Assembly: GCA_009829735.1 (NCBI GenBank)
Contig: CM020619.1
Location: forward strand, 20,279,816 to 20,343,815
DNA from: Pyropia yezoensis
Taxonomy: Eukaryota; Rhodophyta; Bangiophyceae; Bangiales; Bangiaceae
Direction: 5' to 3'
Length of the DNA stretch: 64,000 nucleotides
Part shown: in pieces, positions 1 to 10,870 of the stretch
How the letters are laid out: every line of letters begins with the position of its first letter
Numbering within the stretch: position 1 is the first letter of the stretch
Translations under genes and position numbers: made by a program
The notes under the pieces: model-generated
The model's input: only the letters and a program-made list of their open reading frames with translations
Databases searched by the model: none
What the model was told of the DNA's origin: nothing

Positions 1-1
1 G

Positions 2-415
2 CTGGCAAAGCAGCAAGCCGAACGGGAGGCTGCGGACAAGAGGAAACAAGACGGCAAGCGCCAGCGCGCACACGCGACCGCCAACCGGAAGGAGGAGGCG
101 GTTAAGACGGCGGCCGAGCGGCAGCAGCGTCTGCTCCTGGCACAGGAGAAAAAAGCCGCCGGCGCCGCGGCGATCGAGGTGAGGCGAGCCGCTGCGGAGT
201 CCAAGCGGGCGGCGACGCGGGCGGCCAAGGAGGCGATGCAGAAGGTGACAGACGAGAGGCGCCAGACAGCTCGCCCGGCTGGACGGGGGCAGGGCTTCAG
301 CGGACTTGCCGCCGCCGCTCGCACAGCGGCAGCTATTGCCGCGACAGCCGCTGGGACGCACCCAGTGGCGCGCCTGGCCTCGGCAGCGGCCTCAGCGGCC
401 GGGGCGCAGACGTAG
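2..415 (+). CDS. 3' end of an Ala/Lys/Glu-rich coiled-coil protein gene (5' cut by window)
   Basis: The reading frame is open from base 2 to a TAG at 413-415, so this is the C-terminal part (about 137 residues) of a gene that begins upstream. The first 90 residues are rich in Ala, Lys, Arg, Glu and Gln with charged heptads, which suggests a long helical or coiled-coil tail. The last 45 residues are mostly Ala, Gly and Thr. A GTG at 179 is not a convincing start because the frame is open before it. No domain is recognised; similar charged Ala-rich tails occur in many unrelated proteins. I am fairly sure it is coding, and unsure of function. Confidence 0.5.
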   Translation: MAKQQAEREAADKRKQDGKRQRAHATANRKEEAVKTAAERQQRLLLAQEKKAAGAAAIEVRRAAAESKRAATRAAKEAMQKVTDERRQTARPAGRGQGFSGLAAAARTAAAIAATAAGTHPVARLASAAASAAGAQT

Positions 416-965
416 ACCACCGTGGCGAGCGCCCCCATGGCTGCCGCGACGACGACGCCCTCCAAGAAGGGGAAGACCACGCGCCGCCAGGCCGCCGAGA
501 TCCGAGGAAGGGGGGGGCGAGGGCGGGGGGGGAAGGGCGCGGGGGAGGATGTGGGGGGAGATCGCGGGGGTGGGGGGGGAGGCAGGCAGCTGCGGGGGTC
601 TCGTGCGAGGGGAGGGGGGGAGGGGGGCCGCGGATAGGGGAGGGTGGACAGCGGCGGCGCGGAGGAAAATGGGGTGCAGGCGGCGGCCAGGTGTGTCTCC
701 GCGCGGTTGTGGGGCGAGGACGACGTGTTGCGCGGAGACCGAGGCTGCACAGGACGGGGGGGAGGAGGGAGACAAGAGTCGAGGTGGGGAGAGGGTGTCA
801 TGGGCGTCGGTCACCCGGGGCGTCGTCGAGTCTTTCGTCTCATCTGGGCGGCTCACACGGGCCCCAGGGCCGGGATCCGGGGTGCTGACAGTACTCATCA
901 TTACCACCCTATTTCCGCCCTCGAGTGGTCAGTCCAAGGGACTAATATCTGTCACCGCTACATGG
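416..965. other. G-rich intergenic stretch
   Basis: No convincing gene is seen. G-runs dominate 505-640, and overlapping frames there are open only because of base composition. The last 80 bases are more balanced and lead into the target site of the retrotransposon at 971. Confidence 0.5.
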
Positions 966-970
966 TCAGA
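966..970. repeat. Target-site duplication TCAGA, left copy
   Basis: TCAGA immediately precedes the 5' LTR and is repeated at 11817-11821 right after the 3' LTR. A 5-bp duplication is the usual length for Ty3/gypsy integration. Confidence 0.9.
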
Positions 971-1333
971 TGTAGCAATATGGTTGGCCGTATTGTAACC
1001 CTAATACTAGGGGGGCTACTTCTAACCCTTAACTTTCAATTTGATAGTTCGTACTGGTCCCGGTATCTATAAGTTACGTATGACCAGAGGGACTTGCATC
1101 TTGGGGTGGAGGGTAGTTAGTAGTGTCTCCGAGGGTTTATAACGAGGGGGCCGGCGGCGAATCCACCGCCAGCCAAGGTAGAACAACAAACCCCTCCCAT
1201 TTGGGCTCCCATCTTGGTCCCGTGGCTTGCGCTCCAAGGACAGCAACCTTGGCCTCCCGGTGACGTTGGTGCCGATCCCCCTTGGTGAGTGTTCCCTGAG
1301 AGTGGACGTGCGACGGAGTCCTATTGTGCTACA
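971..1333 (+). repeat. 5' LTR of element 1
   Basis: It starts TGTAGCAATATGG and ends GTGCTACA. It is identical to 11454-11816 except for one base near LTR position 70 (A here, C in the other copy). It contains the presumed promoter and polyadenylation signals, which I cannot place. Confidence 0.95.
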
Positions 1334-1334
1334 T

Positions 1335-1352
1335 TGGTGGAGCAGCGGGGGA
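1335..1352 (+). promoter_or_regulatory. Candidate primer-binding site of element 1
   Basis: One base after the 5' LTR the sequence reads TGGTGGAGCAGCGGGG. TGG pairs with the CCA tail of a tRNA, and the next bases would pair with its acceptor stem. It does not match the initiator-Met consensus. The primer tRNA is not identified. Confidence 0.6.
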
Positions 1353-1552
1353 CGGGTTTCCGTCACCCTTGTGGTGACGCCGTTTTCGGCCCTGGCACAC
1401 GGATAGGGATCCGGTCCTTTTCTTGTACTCGTGGTGTTGCGACCTGATCGATTGTGTTGAGCTTTTACCTGTGACTGTGATCTACTGTTACTCCCCCCAA
1501 TCGACCCCCTCGCTCTCTTATTCGTGGTGATTGTTACGTCAGTTGACTGATT

Positions 1553-3742
1553 GTGACTATGTCTACCCAAGAGACGGGGAACGTTCAAGATGACGGATCG
1601 GCGTCGACGCCGACCCCGGAGGTGACTACGGGAACCGGGATCGGGAACCCGATCGACAACATTGAGACGCCAATGCTTTCCGGTGCCGGATCGACGTTTG
1701 GCACGGCTCGGACGGCAGGAGGCGGGGGCCCGCCTCAACTGTCACCGACCGACCTCACTCCGCCGCCTCCTTCACCAGGGGATTCCCTGATGGCATCATT
1801 GGCCCGCATCGAGGCCCGGTTTTCCGGGCTCGACGCCCGTCAAGATCGGACGGAGGACGCAATGGCAGTGTTGATGTCAACACGCCACACGACGGGGCCC
1901 CGTCGTGTTCCTCCCACACCGGTACGGTTCGAACCGGCCGGACTACTTTCGGAGTCCACCAGGGTTAACCCCGGTGTTGCTACTCCCGGACAACCCCCGG
2001 ACACAATGGGGTATGGATCCGACTCGTCGGCAGAGTTGGAGCGGAGTCACACGGAGCGATACGCTCGGAGCACCCGAAGCGGACTCCGCGGACACGACCC
2101 GGCGGATACTTACGCCGGGGGAGAGTCGGTTATTGGGGGAGGGGGTACCCACTCACAGTATCCCCACGACGAAGGAGGCCAGGCAACTCGGGCTCCCGAG
2201 GCGCCGACGCCTGAAGTACCATCTTCAGTGGTGGAAGCTATGACCGCGCAGGTAACTGCGAGCCAACTGAAGCGGATGGAGTCCGATGAGTTCGCTCATC
2301 AACTGGCTAAGCGACTGGATATCCAGGACGCTGACACGGAGATCGTCAACGAGGTCTTCCTGTCGGTTCTTACTCCGGAACGTTATCGTTTGGAGGACCG
2401 CTCTACCACCGTATCGGAATCGATGCGTAATACGTCGCATCGAGCGATTCGCTCTATGCAGACCCTTATGAATGGAGTCCCTATGTTCGGGGGCCCCAAC
2501 GGACGTCCGTTGGCAGTCATTGGCTTCTTGACTAGCTTCAAGGGAGCCGCGGACAAGGCGCTCGTCAACGAGGGGCTGGCCCTGGAGATCCTCCCGTTCT
2601 TTGTTGATGAACGGGTGCGAGGCATTCTTTGCCAGGCATCCCCGATGCCGGGAATGAGGGTCGCGGCCACCCCCATGGATTACCGTGGGATATTGAAGGA
2701 GCTGCTGAGCAGTTACCTCAGTGAGGACAAGTGTGAGGACCACTATCGGGCCCTTCGCACTGCCACCGCCCAGTCCTGAGAGGATGAGGAGATGTTTGGA
2801 CGCCGGATCCAAGAGCTCGACTACGAGCTGGGGAAGCTCCTCGGTGAAGGGGAGCTACGGGCCATCCTGTTCGCAGGAGTACCCAACTACGTGCGGATAT
2901 CCGCACGGGGCGCCAACACGGCACGGACGAACTTCAGTCGACTGATGCATATGTGCAAGTCCCTAGGGGACGCCTACCGGGTTTTACACCCGGAGTGTGC
3001 CTTGGCCCCGAAGCCCAAGGGTGAGCGAGGCAAGCCCAGTCTTACCCCGGTACCGAGGCAAGAGAAGGTGGAACGTAAGGCCGCACCAGTACTGGTGGCG
3101 ACCGAACATACCCCTTCGGGTAAGGATGAACCTCTAGTCGACCAACAGGGCCACCTGTTGCTACCGGCGACGCCGGTGATTGATAAACATGGTACGGTAG
3201 CGTACATCGCCCCGGCAGGAACCCAGTTCCAGGTCAACGAAGGAGCGGGACGTCGCGTCCCGTACGTACGGACTACGGGGTACTCCCCGGTGACGGGTAA
3301 CCCTCACCAACCCTTGCCAACATGGGCGGTGCGCACGGAGGCACCTCCGCAGATTGCGGGCCGACCCAACCGGTTGGGGGAGTCCATGTTCCGGTTGACC
3401 CAAGGACCCAAGGCCTACCAGGGAGCAGGCACTCGGGCTCCCGAGGGAGGCAACCGCAGCTACGGGGCTACCCCGATGCGAACTCAGGGGGGGACCGGCA
3501 CGTCCGGATGTATGTTGTGTGGGGATCCCCAACACTGGGTGTCTTCCTGCCCACTCATCCCCGAGGAGTCTCGGCGGGCAGCGGCGCAACGCAAGGCATC
3601 CACAGGGGGGCATCCCGCAAGAGCACCCGGACCCGCACCGGGTAGGCAGCCAGCCCCAGGCGGAGTACTGGCCGTCGAGGAGGCACCTCCTCAGCCGGAC
3701 GTCCCGGCGGACAGCACTCTACCAAGGGCGGGAAACGAGTAA
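1553..3742 (+). CDS. gag: gag polyprotein of element 1, with in-frame TGA
   Basis: This frame encodes the structural protein that packages element RNA. It runs from about 1553 (ATG at 1559 also possible) to TAA at 3740-3742, broken once by TGA at 2777-2779; the same frame resumes, with an ATG at 2792. The N-terminal 200 residues are acidic and Pro/Thr/Ser-rich. The middle (about 2240-3000) has the helical, capsid-like composition expected of Ty3 gag. Near the C-terminus a nucleocapsid zinc knuckle CX2CX4HX4C lies at 3509-3550 (Cys, Cys, His, Cys all present). The stop sits between capsid and linker and would cut off the knuckle. Whether it is a mutation or is read through cannot be decided here, because the relative at 40085 lacks gag. 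Confidence 0.85.
3730..3736 (+). promoter_or_regulatory. -1 ribosomal frameshift heptamer GGGAAAC (gag to pol)
   Basis: In the gag frame this reads G GGA AAC, an exact X XXY YYZ slippery heptamer, followed by GAG and then the gag stop TAA (3740-3742). Slipping back one base enters frame 1, which is open through the stop into the protease. A 6-bp stem (3767-3772 with 3785-3790) lies downstream, although its spacer of about 30 nt is longer than usual. The frame relation (gag frame 2, pol frame 1) matches a -1 shift. Confidence 0.8.
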
Positions 3743-4854
3743 GGGGAAGGATAACCGGGGGGCGCTGGGGTGACCCAAGCAAGCCACCCCGGAGTACCGC
3801 GGGGAAGGCCCCACGGAGAGCGCGGTTGAGCCGACGCCGCATCAACCCCCGGGTACACCTTCCGGCCCCGACGACGCGGCGTCAGGGGATTGATGACCAA
3901 CCTCCAAGGTTGGGGGGAGAGGACGGGATGCCCCGTCACGTTGAACCAGACAAGGGCCCTGTTCGAGATGCCCGAGCTACACCGGATATCGGTGTAGGCC
4001 ACGTACTGTTCACCTTGGAGAACTTCAAGGTATCAGCTACACTGGGGGTTGACCCCCAGTCGACACGATCGTACTACCCGGTACTGGATACAGGGGCTGG
4101 ACCCAACCTTATCCGGAAGGACACCCTCCCGGACAAGTGGCTTCCGCGAGTCAGAGTGACTCGGGGACCCACCATCAAGGACGCGAATGGTCGCCTCATT
4201 CGTACGACCGCAGCGACGTCGCTGCGGGTTACCATCGGGCAACTGACTACGGAATTTGACTTCCTGGTATGTGAGACCCTATCGGTGCCCTGCATACTGG
4301 GATGTATCTTCATCAACGTTCACGTTGATGCAGTCCGGCCAGGCCGGAGGACCGTCGAGCTTCAAGAAGCCGACGGGACGAAGCGAGGACATACGGCTAT
4401 CGTCAGGGACCTGACGCTACAAGGGAGCCACGTTAACGTGGCTGAGGTGTACGCAAGCGTCGAGCCGAAGACACTTCGGTTGGCCAAGCGAACCCGCTTT
4501 GAGCCGGTGTCGGAGACAGTCCTCCCAGTTAACTGTGACCTCGCAGGCATCTGCAGAGTCCAGTCCAACCTGCGGACGTACAAGCGCCATGGGTTGACCA
4601 TGGCCAACGGTCTCATAGACCTCCCAGCAGGAGGGTCGTCCCTCCTAGTGATGGCGAACTATCGCCGTAAGGCAGTCACCCTCCCGAAGGGAACTATCCT
4701 CGGGATTGCCGAGCTCTACGAAGGAGATATCCTTACCCCTGACAAGGAAGGTCAAGTGGAACCACTTGAGGTGCTGGCGGTCGCCGAGACCACCGAGCGA
4801 CAGCAACCCGATGACGGGAAGCCTAGTCGACCATCACTACCGGCGGATATTTAG
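3736..4854 (+). CDS. pro: Aspartic protease region of the element 1 pol
   Basis: This frame is entered by the -1 shift and is open from upstream of the gag stop to a TAG at 4852-4854. No ATG is needed; the first TTG at 3826 is not a convincing start. The retropepsin active-site motif VLDTGAGPNLI is encoded around 4081-4113, with the catalytic Asp codon at 4087-4089. The protein would cleave the Gag-Pol polyprotein. About 120 residues follow that link to RT and are well conserved in the copy at 40085-40400. That copy has a Pro codon where this one has TAG, so the stop is probably a private mutation. Confidence 0.85.
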   Translation, partial: RVRGRITGGRWGDPSKPPRSTAGKAPRRARLSRRRINPRVHLPAPTTRRQGIDDQPPRLGGEDGMPRHVEPDKGPVRDARATPDIGVGHVLFTLENFKVSATLGVDPQSTRSYYPVLDTGAGPNLIRKDTLPDKWLPRVRVTRGPTIKDANGRLIRTTAATSLRVTIGQLTTEFDFLVCETLSVPCILGCIFINVHVDAVRPGRRTVELQEADGTKRGHTAIVRDLTLQGSHVNVAEVYASVEPKTLRLAKRTRFEPVSETVLPVNCDLAGICRVQSNLRTYKRHGLTMANGLIDLPAGGSSLLVMANYRRKAVTLPKGTILGIAELYEGDILTPDKEGQVEPLEVLAVAETTERQQPDDGKPSRPSLPADI

Positions 4855-7800
4855 CCGAAGGACCAAGAAGCATTGAAGGCCCTGGCCGAGGCTGACCTCG
4901 ACCACCTTCCCCCTTCGGTAGCCGAAGGGGTACGACGGATGCTAAGAAAGCATGACGTCATGTGGACAGGCGGGGCCTTGGGTACCATTGGGGCAACCCA
5001 ACATCGTATTGACCTGGTACCAGGCGCACGCCCCGCCCGGTCACAACCGCACCGAGCGGGACCTATGCAACGAGAGATCGTTGATGGAGAAGTGAAGAGG
5101 ATGAGCGAAGCGAAGGTGATACGACCTTCGATGTCGGAATGGGGTGCCCCAGTCGTTATCGTACCGAAGAAGGATCAAACCCCTCGGTTTTGCATCGACT
5201 ATCGACGCCTCAACTTGGTTACCAAGAAGGACTCATACCCTTTACCAAGGATGGATGAATGCATCGACTCCCTGGGGGAAGCTACGGTGCTTACCACCAT
5301 CGACTGCAATGCCGGATACTGGCAGATCCCGGTGGCGGACGAGGATATCCCCAAGACGGCATTCGTCTGTCACAGTGGAGTGTACGAGTTCCTAAGGATG
5401 CCCTTCGGATTGTCCAACGCCCCCGCTACATTCCAGCGGGCTATCGACATTATACTGTCGGGAATGAAGTGGCGTAACTGCCTAGTGTACCTCGATGACG
5501 TCATCGTCTTCTCGCGTAACATGGATGACCATGTGCAACATGTTGACGAGGTACTCACCCTCTTGAGGAACGCCGGGGTAACCCTGCGTCTGAAGAAGTG
5601 CGCCTTCTTCCAACAGACGGTCGAGTATCTGGGCCACCAGATAACCCCTGGTAAACTAGGGGTACTAGAAGCCAATACCCGGGCACTCCGGGATGCCCGG
5701 TTCCCTAACACCCAGACGCAGCTCAAGAGCTTCCTGGGAATGTGCAATGTATACCGACGGTTCGTCAAGGACTTCGCTCGGATAGCTAAACCGTTAACGG
5801 TTCTTACGAGCAGTACCTTACCCAAGGTACTCCAACCCCCTTCGCCTAGCGAAGAGGAGGCATTCGAGTCGCTGAAGCGAGCCCTACTATCCCCACCCGT
5901 CCTTGCGTTACCGCATAGACGGGGGACCTTCGTCATCGATGTCGATGCGTGTGATACACAAGTGGGATGCACCCTGTTACAGGGAGAGACGTTGATCGGT
6001 ACCGATAACGTTATCCCGGACCTACGTCCGGTAGGGTACTTCAGCCGGACACTCAACCCGGCTGAACGTAACTATAGTGCCACCGAGCGTGAATGCCTCG
6101 GAGTTATATGGGCAGTGCAACTGCTCCGTCCATACCTGGAGGGCTCCAGGTTCATCGTGAGGTCCGACCACGAACCCCTACGATGGCTCCTCAACCTTGG
6201 TGACAAGGATTCCGATAGCCACGGGAGGCTAGCCCGATGGAGGCTGAAGATGGCCGAGCACGACTACCGTACCGTGTATAAGGCTGGGTCAACCCACCAT
6301 CTCGGAGACGCATTGTCTCGACTCGACACCCCGAGCGGGGATACCCGCCCGGTGGACGAAGACATCCCGGTGGTACCGGTCTGCATGGTCGGTAACGCTA
6401 CCCAAGGTATGGTTGACCATACCATGGCGCACCGAGCATGCCCACTGACCCTCGCGGACTTCCGCGAGGCACAAGCCAATGACGACGACTGTAGACGCCA
6501 TCGCGCTAACCTCCTGGCCGGTACGTCCGGCATCTTCTCCGAGAATGAAGACGGACTCATGTACCGGCGGGCACCCGCCGATGGACGACATCAAGTCGTG
6601 GTTCCCGTGTCCTTACGGCAAGCCGTCATGGAACGAGAACACGAGAACCCCACAGCCGGACACCCGGGGGGTTCACGTATGTTCGCAGCAATGCGAAGGT
6701 TCTTCTACTGGCCAGCAATGGCCGTCGACGTGGTCGACCACGTAAGGGGATGCCACCCCTGTGCACGTAACCGCATGAGTCTACATAGGCAGGCGTCTGC
6801 CATGAAACTGTTCCCACCTGATGGGCCCAACGAGCAAGTCGCTATCGACATACTCGGGCCACTTCCGGTAACGGAAGAAGGGAACAGGTACATCTTGGTC
6901 ATGTAGGACCGCTTCACCAAGCTGTCACGAGCGGCAGCCATCCCGAATGATACGGCACACACGATCATGAACGCAGTGGTTGACCACTGGATCAGTGCAT
7001 ACGGAGTCATGAAGCAACTTCTCTCCGACAACGGAGCAAACCTTACGTCGGCATTCTGCACTAAGGTCCTGGGCATGTTCGGCATCGAACCACGTCGGGC
7101 ATCCGACTACCACCCGCAAACCAACGGACAGGTTGAGCGGTTCAACCGCACCATCGTGAAGATGCTACAGTGCTACGTGGCCGAGCACACGAACACTTGG
7201 GACAGGCTTCTGTCCGTACTCACCCTGGCATATAATGCCAGGCCACATCGGAGCACAAACATCGCTCCGCTGGAGTGGGTCATGCCCTTAGGCGTCGGTA
7301 ACCTGACGCTGCCGCCAGGCAGGTGCACTCGGTATGATACACCGAAAGGCCGACCGGCCGAACGCATCCACCTAGCTTGGTTGGCCAAGCTATCGTGGAT
7401 GATTCCTAAGCTCAAGGGTGCCCTTGACAGGACACAACTTCGATACAAGAAAAACTTCGACGCCCGACTACAGGTGCGCAACGCAACCCTGGTAACAGGG
7501 GACTGGGTCTATATCAGACACCCGAAGTTCCGAGGGAACAAGCTTATGCAACCGGTCAAGGGACCGTACCAGATCTTACACAGAGATGATCACTCTGTCA
7601 TCCTGCACTCCGATACGGAGATACAACGCATCAACCTCAATGATGTGACACCTGCTCCGAAGCCGGAACAGCCTCAGCCGGTACCGGCTGGGTTGCTACA
7701 TGAAGCTCTTACAACCCACCGGTCAGATGACCCAGTGGGACCGGATGGGATTCCATACCAAGTAGAGAGCGTGGTCGGACACACCGACCCGGACCTACCA

Positions 7801-7917
7801 GGACCCTGGTACGTCAAGGTTATGTGGGTCGGATACGACGCACCCACCTGGGAACAGGCGGCGAATATACCCCGCCAACTCCTCATGCCTTACATGAGGC
7901 GACGACGCCTACTGTAA
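4855..7917 (+). CDS. pol: Reverse transcriptase, RNase H, integrase, chromodomain of element 1 (one in-frame TAG)
   Basis: Same frame as the protease. RT: core about 5100-5800 with the catalytic YLDD at 5488-5499 intact. RNase H: about 5925-6330 (VIDVDACD, then RSDHEPLRW, then a DALSRLD end). Integrase: HHCC zinc region about 6630-6790 with GCHPCARN, then the catalytic core with Asp in AIDILGPL, Asp in LSDNGAN and Glu in NGQVERFN. The end (about 7750-7905) is a chromodomain (YQVESVVGH, VKVMWVGY, TWEQA), which directs integration to marked chromatin. A TAG at 6904-6906 interrupts the integrase core in the same frame; relatives at 42450 and 44710 have Ser there. Only readthrough would give a complete integrase. 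Confidence 0.92.
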
Positions 7918-7991
7918 CAACCCAACCGACACCGACTTCGGCTGTTGGGGGGTGAGGCTTATACCTACTAAAGTAGGGTGTCACAGGGTTA

Positions 7992-8112
7992 CGGCAGACT
8001 TAGGTTTCTAAGTCAAATCAGACTTATGTTTCTAAGTCAAGTCAGACTTAGGTTTCTAAGTCGAACCAAGCTTAGGTCACTAAGTAGAGTCAAGCTTAGG
8101 TAACTAAGTAAA
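7992..8112 (+). repeat. Five degenerate ~25-bp palindromic repeats after pol
   Basis: Units resemble GACTTAGGTTTCTAAGTC plus a 7-bp spacer. Three are close copies and two are diverged (AGCTTAGGTCACTAAGT type). Each unit is itself an inverted repeat (ACTTAG/CTAAGT). The relative has about two units at 45805-45850. Confidence 0.7.
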
Positions 8113-8419
8113 CCAGAACCTTAATAAGTTGACTTAAAGGTAAAGGCTAACTCCGATAATATCGAAGTAACTAGGGGGCCTACACGGGAGGAGGACGTCC
8201 TCAAGCCAAGGCACAAAGTGAGGGAGGATGACCTCCCCAAGCAGGAACCAACCGGAAGAAGTTGGACGGGAGGCAAGGCACCACTGAGCCGGAAGGGGTA
8301 CTCCCCAGGGCAGAAAACAGCGGCAAGCAATGCCCCCGTAGGAGATGAGTTTATACTCACTACGACCCGGCTACCAGAAGGGTCACCGGGTCCCTCTCCC
8401 TCACAAACAATAGCACTTC
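8113..8419. other. Non-coding spacer downstream of the repeats
   Basis: This lies between the palindromic repeats and the 3' end of the antisense ORF. No open frame stands out on either strand. It would hold the 3' untranslated part of the antisense transcript. Confidence 0.4.
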
Positions 8420-10870
8420 TCAGTGGGTAGACCCACTGCCCGAGGGAGGCCACTCACGCGTAAGCGCGTAGACCTCCGTGCTCCACCGGTCGGCAATATC
8501 ACGACGGTCAATCACCCGAGTTACCTCGGTGCATAGCTGGACGAGGGTGCTGCGGCCAGCCTCCACGTCCTCCAGAGCTTTCTGGAGGCGGTCAAGCACG
8601 CCACCAAAGCAACGCGCTGACCCAGCCAGCGCAGCACCTGGGGGGATATCCCCCCAGCTAACAGAGAGACCCCCCCGCATTGCGCGGGTAACAAGGGCGT
8701 CAACGCCCTCATACCAGAGACGGGGACCCCCGTCAGGCATGACAGGGGCGGGAGGTGACACTGGCGCAGCCAGAGGAGCCACAGGAGCCGACACGGCTAC
8801 CACCGGAGCCGGTGGAACCTGATACGAGGCCCGGTAGGACCCTACCGAAGGGGCTCTACCGTAACCACGGCGGTACTCCGCCCGACGACGGGACACCTCA
8901 CGCTCCCCACCCGCAGAGCCCCACTCTCGGGGACGACGGCCAACCGCGGCCGGTATCGGGTTACCGAACCACGGGGCAAGGACCTGAAGAGGGTCATGGA
9001 TAACCATGGGAATACCCAGGTCAGCAACAGCCTCGGTGGACGCCCATCCATGGCAACTGGGCTCACCCGGCTGAGTTCGCCGGATACGCAACGAGTGACG
9101 AGGCAAGGGGGTTGCCCCAGCCTGCGGGTCCCGGTACGGGGGAAGGGCCAACACCCCCGCCCAGATCACGGCATCGTGAACAGCCAGCAGGGCCTCGAAC
9201 TCCCGGGCCAACCCGGTCTTGGCGGCTATCAGGTCCACGCCCAACTGCGCGATGTGCCGACGGACACCCGTCGGAAGATGAAACAGACGACCCTGCCGGC
9301 GGAGGGACAGCAAGAAGGAGGAAGCCTGCCCGAGGGTAACCTCAAGGGTGAAGGTACCCTGCAACGGGTGGACCGGTCGGGAGGCCAACACGCTCCCGAA
9401 GTATCGGAGACAGGAACCGGTGTCAAACCGGAAAGCAGGGGCGGGTTACCACCCCTCCTGCCATAGCGGCGGGCGCAAGGGAGTGTATACAGGCGCACGA
9501 CCGTTGCTGGTCTGCAACGCACACGTTATATCCGTGCGGAACGCATCCGCCATGACACCATGGTTACGTCGCCAGCTTGACGCCGACTTCAACCCCGCCA
9601 TAGGCGGGTAGGGAGCCGTCAACGACAGATACGGGGCTACCCCCGGGTGATAGTCAAAGTCGAGATACCGACCGGTACTGCCCACCGTCTCCCCAAACGC
9701 CACCGGCTCCGCCGCCGACGCAATCCCCCGAGCACTAGCCGGGTAGTCAATCTCCCGCGGCAACGCGGGGGCAATCAGGTCGCATACCCCGAAGTTGGGG
9801 TCGAGGTAGACCTCACCCCGTCCCACCGGAGTGCGCCAGAGCTGCGCATGCCGGTCGTCCGGCTGACTCAGGATCCAATGGTGTTCCACTCGCACCGCGT
9901 TCGGCTGGTTGACCAGCCGCACCAACTCCCGCTCCCAACTCGGGTCCACCTTGACACGCCGGGAGGACTCTCCACGGGGATGGGGCAGGTGGAAGTCCAC
10001 CCGCATCCGCCCATCGGATTCCATTGCCTCTTGCACAGACAGGCCTCGAACCCGAGCCACCAAGTCGGACATCGACATGGCGGGTTGACCCGCCGCCACG
10101 GCGACGCCGCCACCCAACGGGGCAACCCGGGCAGGACCAGGAAGAATCGGGGGCGCCGGGGGACGCACCACCGGCAGAGGGGCCGGCGCCGGAGGCGCGC
10201 GCGGCCGAGGAGGAAGAAGAAGGGCGGGCGCCCGCCCGGAGTAGCTCCCGGTGTCAACGGCCATGGGGGAAGGAGCGTCTTGACCGTTCGACGCCCGCGG
10301 CACCGCAGATAGGGTACCGGCGCCTCCCCCACCCGTGGACGTCGCCCCCGCCTCGGAAGGGGGAGGCACTTGGACAGTCTCAGGAGCCTGAGCACCAGCC
10401 GCGCGGGCACCCGCACCGTCTTGACCGGCCACCCCGGGGGTCGCGCCACCACCACCACCACCCGCGTTAACATCGGGGTCGCGTTGAGGATGCACCGTCC
10501 GGACCCCCGGACCACCTTGCCCAGCCGGAGTCGGCTGCGGCTCGCCACTTCCGCCGCACGGCGGACCATCTTGGGGTAGCTGCGGCGAGCCGGCACCGGC
10601 ACCAGGCTCCATCCGGGCAGCCGGCAGAGAGGGGGTAGAAGCCGCCACGCGCGGTTGACCGCCGAATTGACCTCCGACCGACGGCACCGTCGTGCCGCTG
10701 CACACGGACGACAGTCCTCCGGCCGACAGACGGACGGACACCGCAGGCTCGTCGTCTTCAGACAAGCTCGCCCCGTAACGCGCAGCGTCAGGACCGACAG
10801 GCGCGTCGTCCTCCATCTCCTCCCCGATCAGGAGGTCCTCCTCCTCCCCAAGCACCTGGGGATAGGACAT
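8420..10870 (-). CDS. Antisense ORF of element 1, unknown protein (one internal stop)
   Basis: Read on the minus strand from ATG at 10868-10870. The frame stays open upstream to 11125, but the relative at 46290-48535 aligns from this Met (both begin MS-PQV followed by an acidic stretch). Length is about 816 codons. Residues 1-250 are Gly/Pro/Ala-rich and probably disordered. From about 10080 downwards the protein is folded-looking and well conserved with the relative. A TAA at 9446-9448 splits it; the frame continues without an ATG nearby. The relative has TGA one codon earlier. Differences between the copies just after the stop are mostly synonymous, so this frame has been under selection. 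No family is recognised. Antisense ORFs between pol and the 3' LTR are known in some plant Ty3/gypsy lineages; I see no named homology. Confidence 0.65.

Noticed and set aside
3767..3790. Downstream stimulatory hairpin for the frameshift site as a firm feature
   Set aside because: The 6-bp stem is real but starts about 30 nt after the heptamer, further than the usual 5-9 nt; kept only as a remark.
2777..6906. Reassigned stop codons (variant nuclear code) to explain stops in element 1
   Set aside because: TGA, TAG and TAA are all involved, other genes in the window use the same stops as terminators, and relatives have different sense codons at these sites. Mutation or trans-mobilisation is simpler.
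7992..8112. CRISPR-like array
   Set aside because: Units are short palindromes with 7-bp spacers that are not unique, inside a eukaryotic retrotransposon.
9392..9445. FDTGSC in the antisense ORF as an aspartic protease active site
   Set aside because: Only the tetrapeptide matches. The hydrophobic strand before it and the second conserved block of retropepsins or pepsins are missing, and the element already encodes a protease in pol.
9440..9460. A spliced intron removing the antisense stop
   Set aside because: Not excluded, but the sequence just downstream is conserved as codons with mostly synonymous changes, which is not how an intron behaves.
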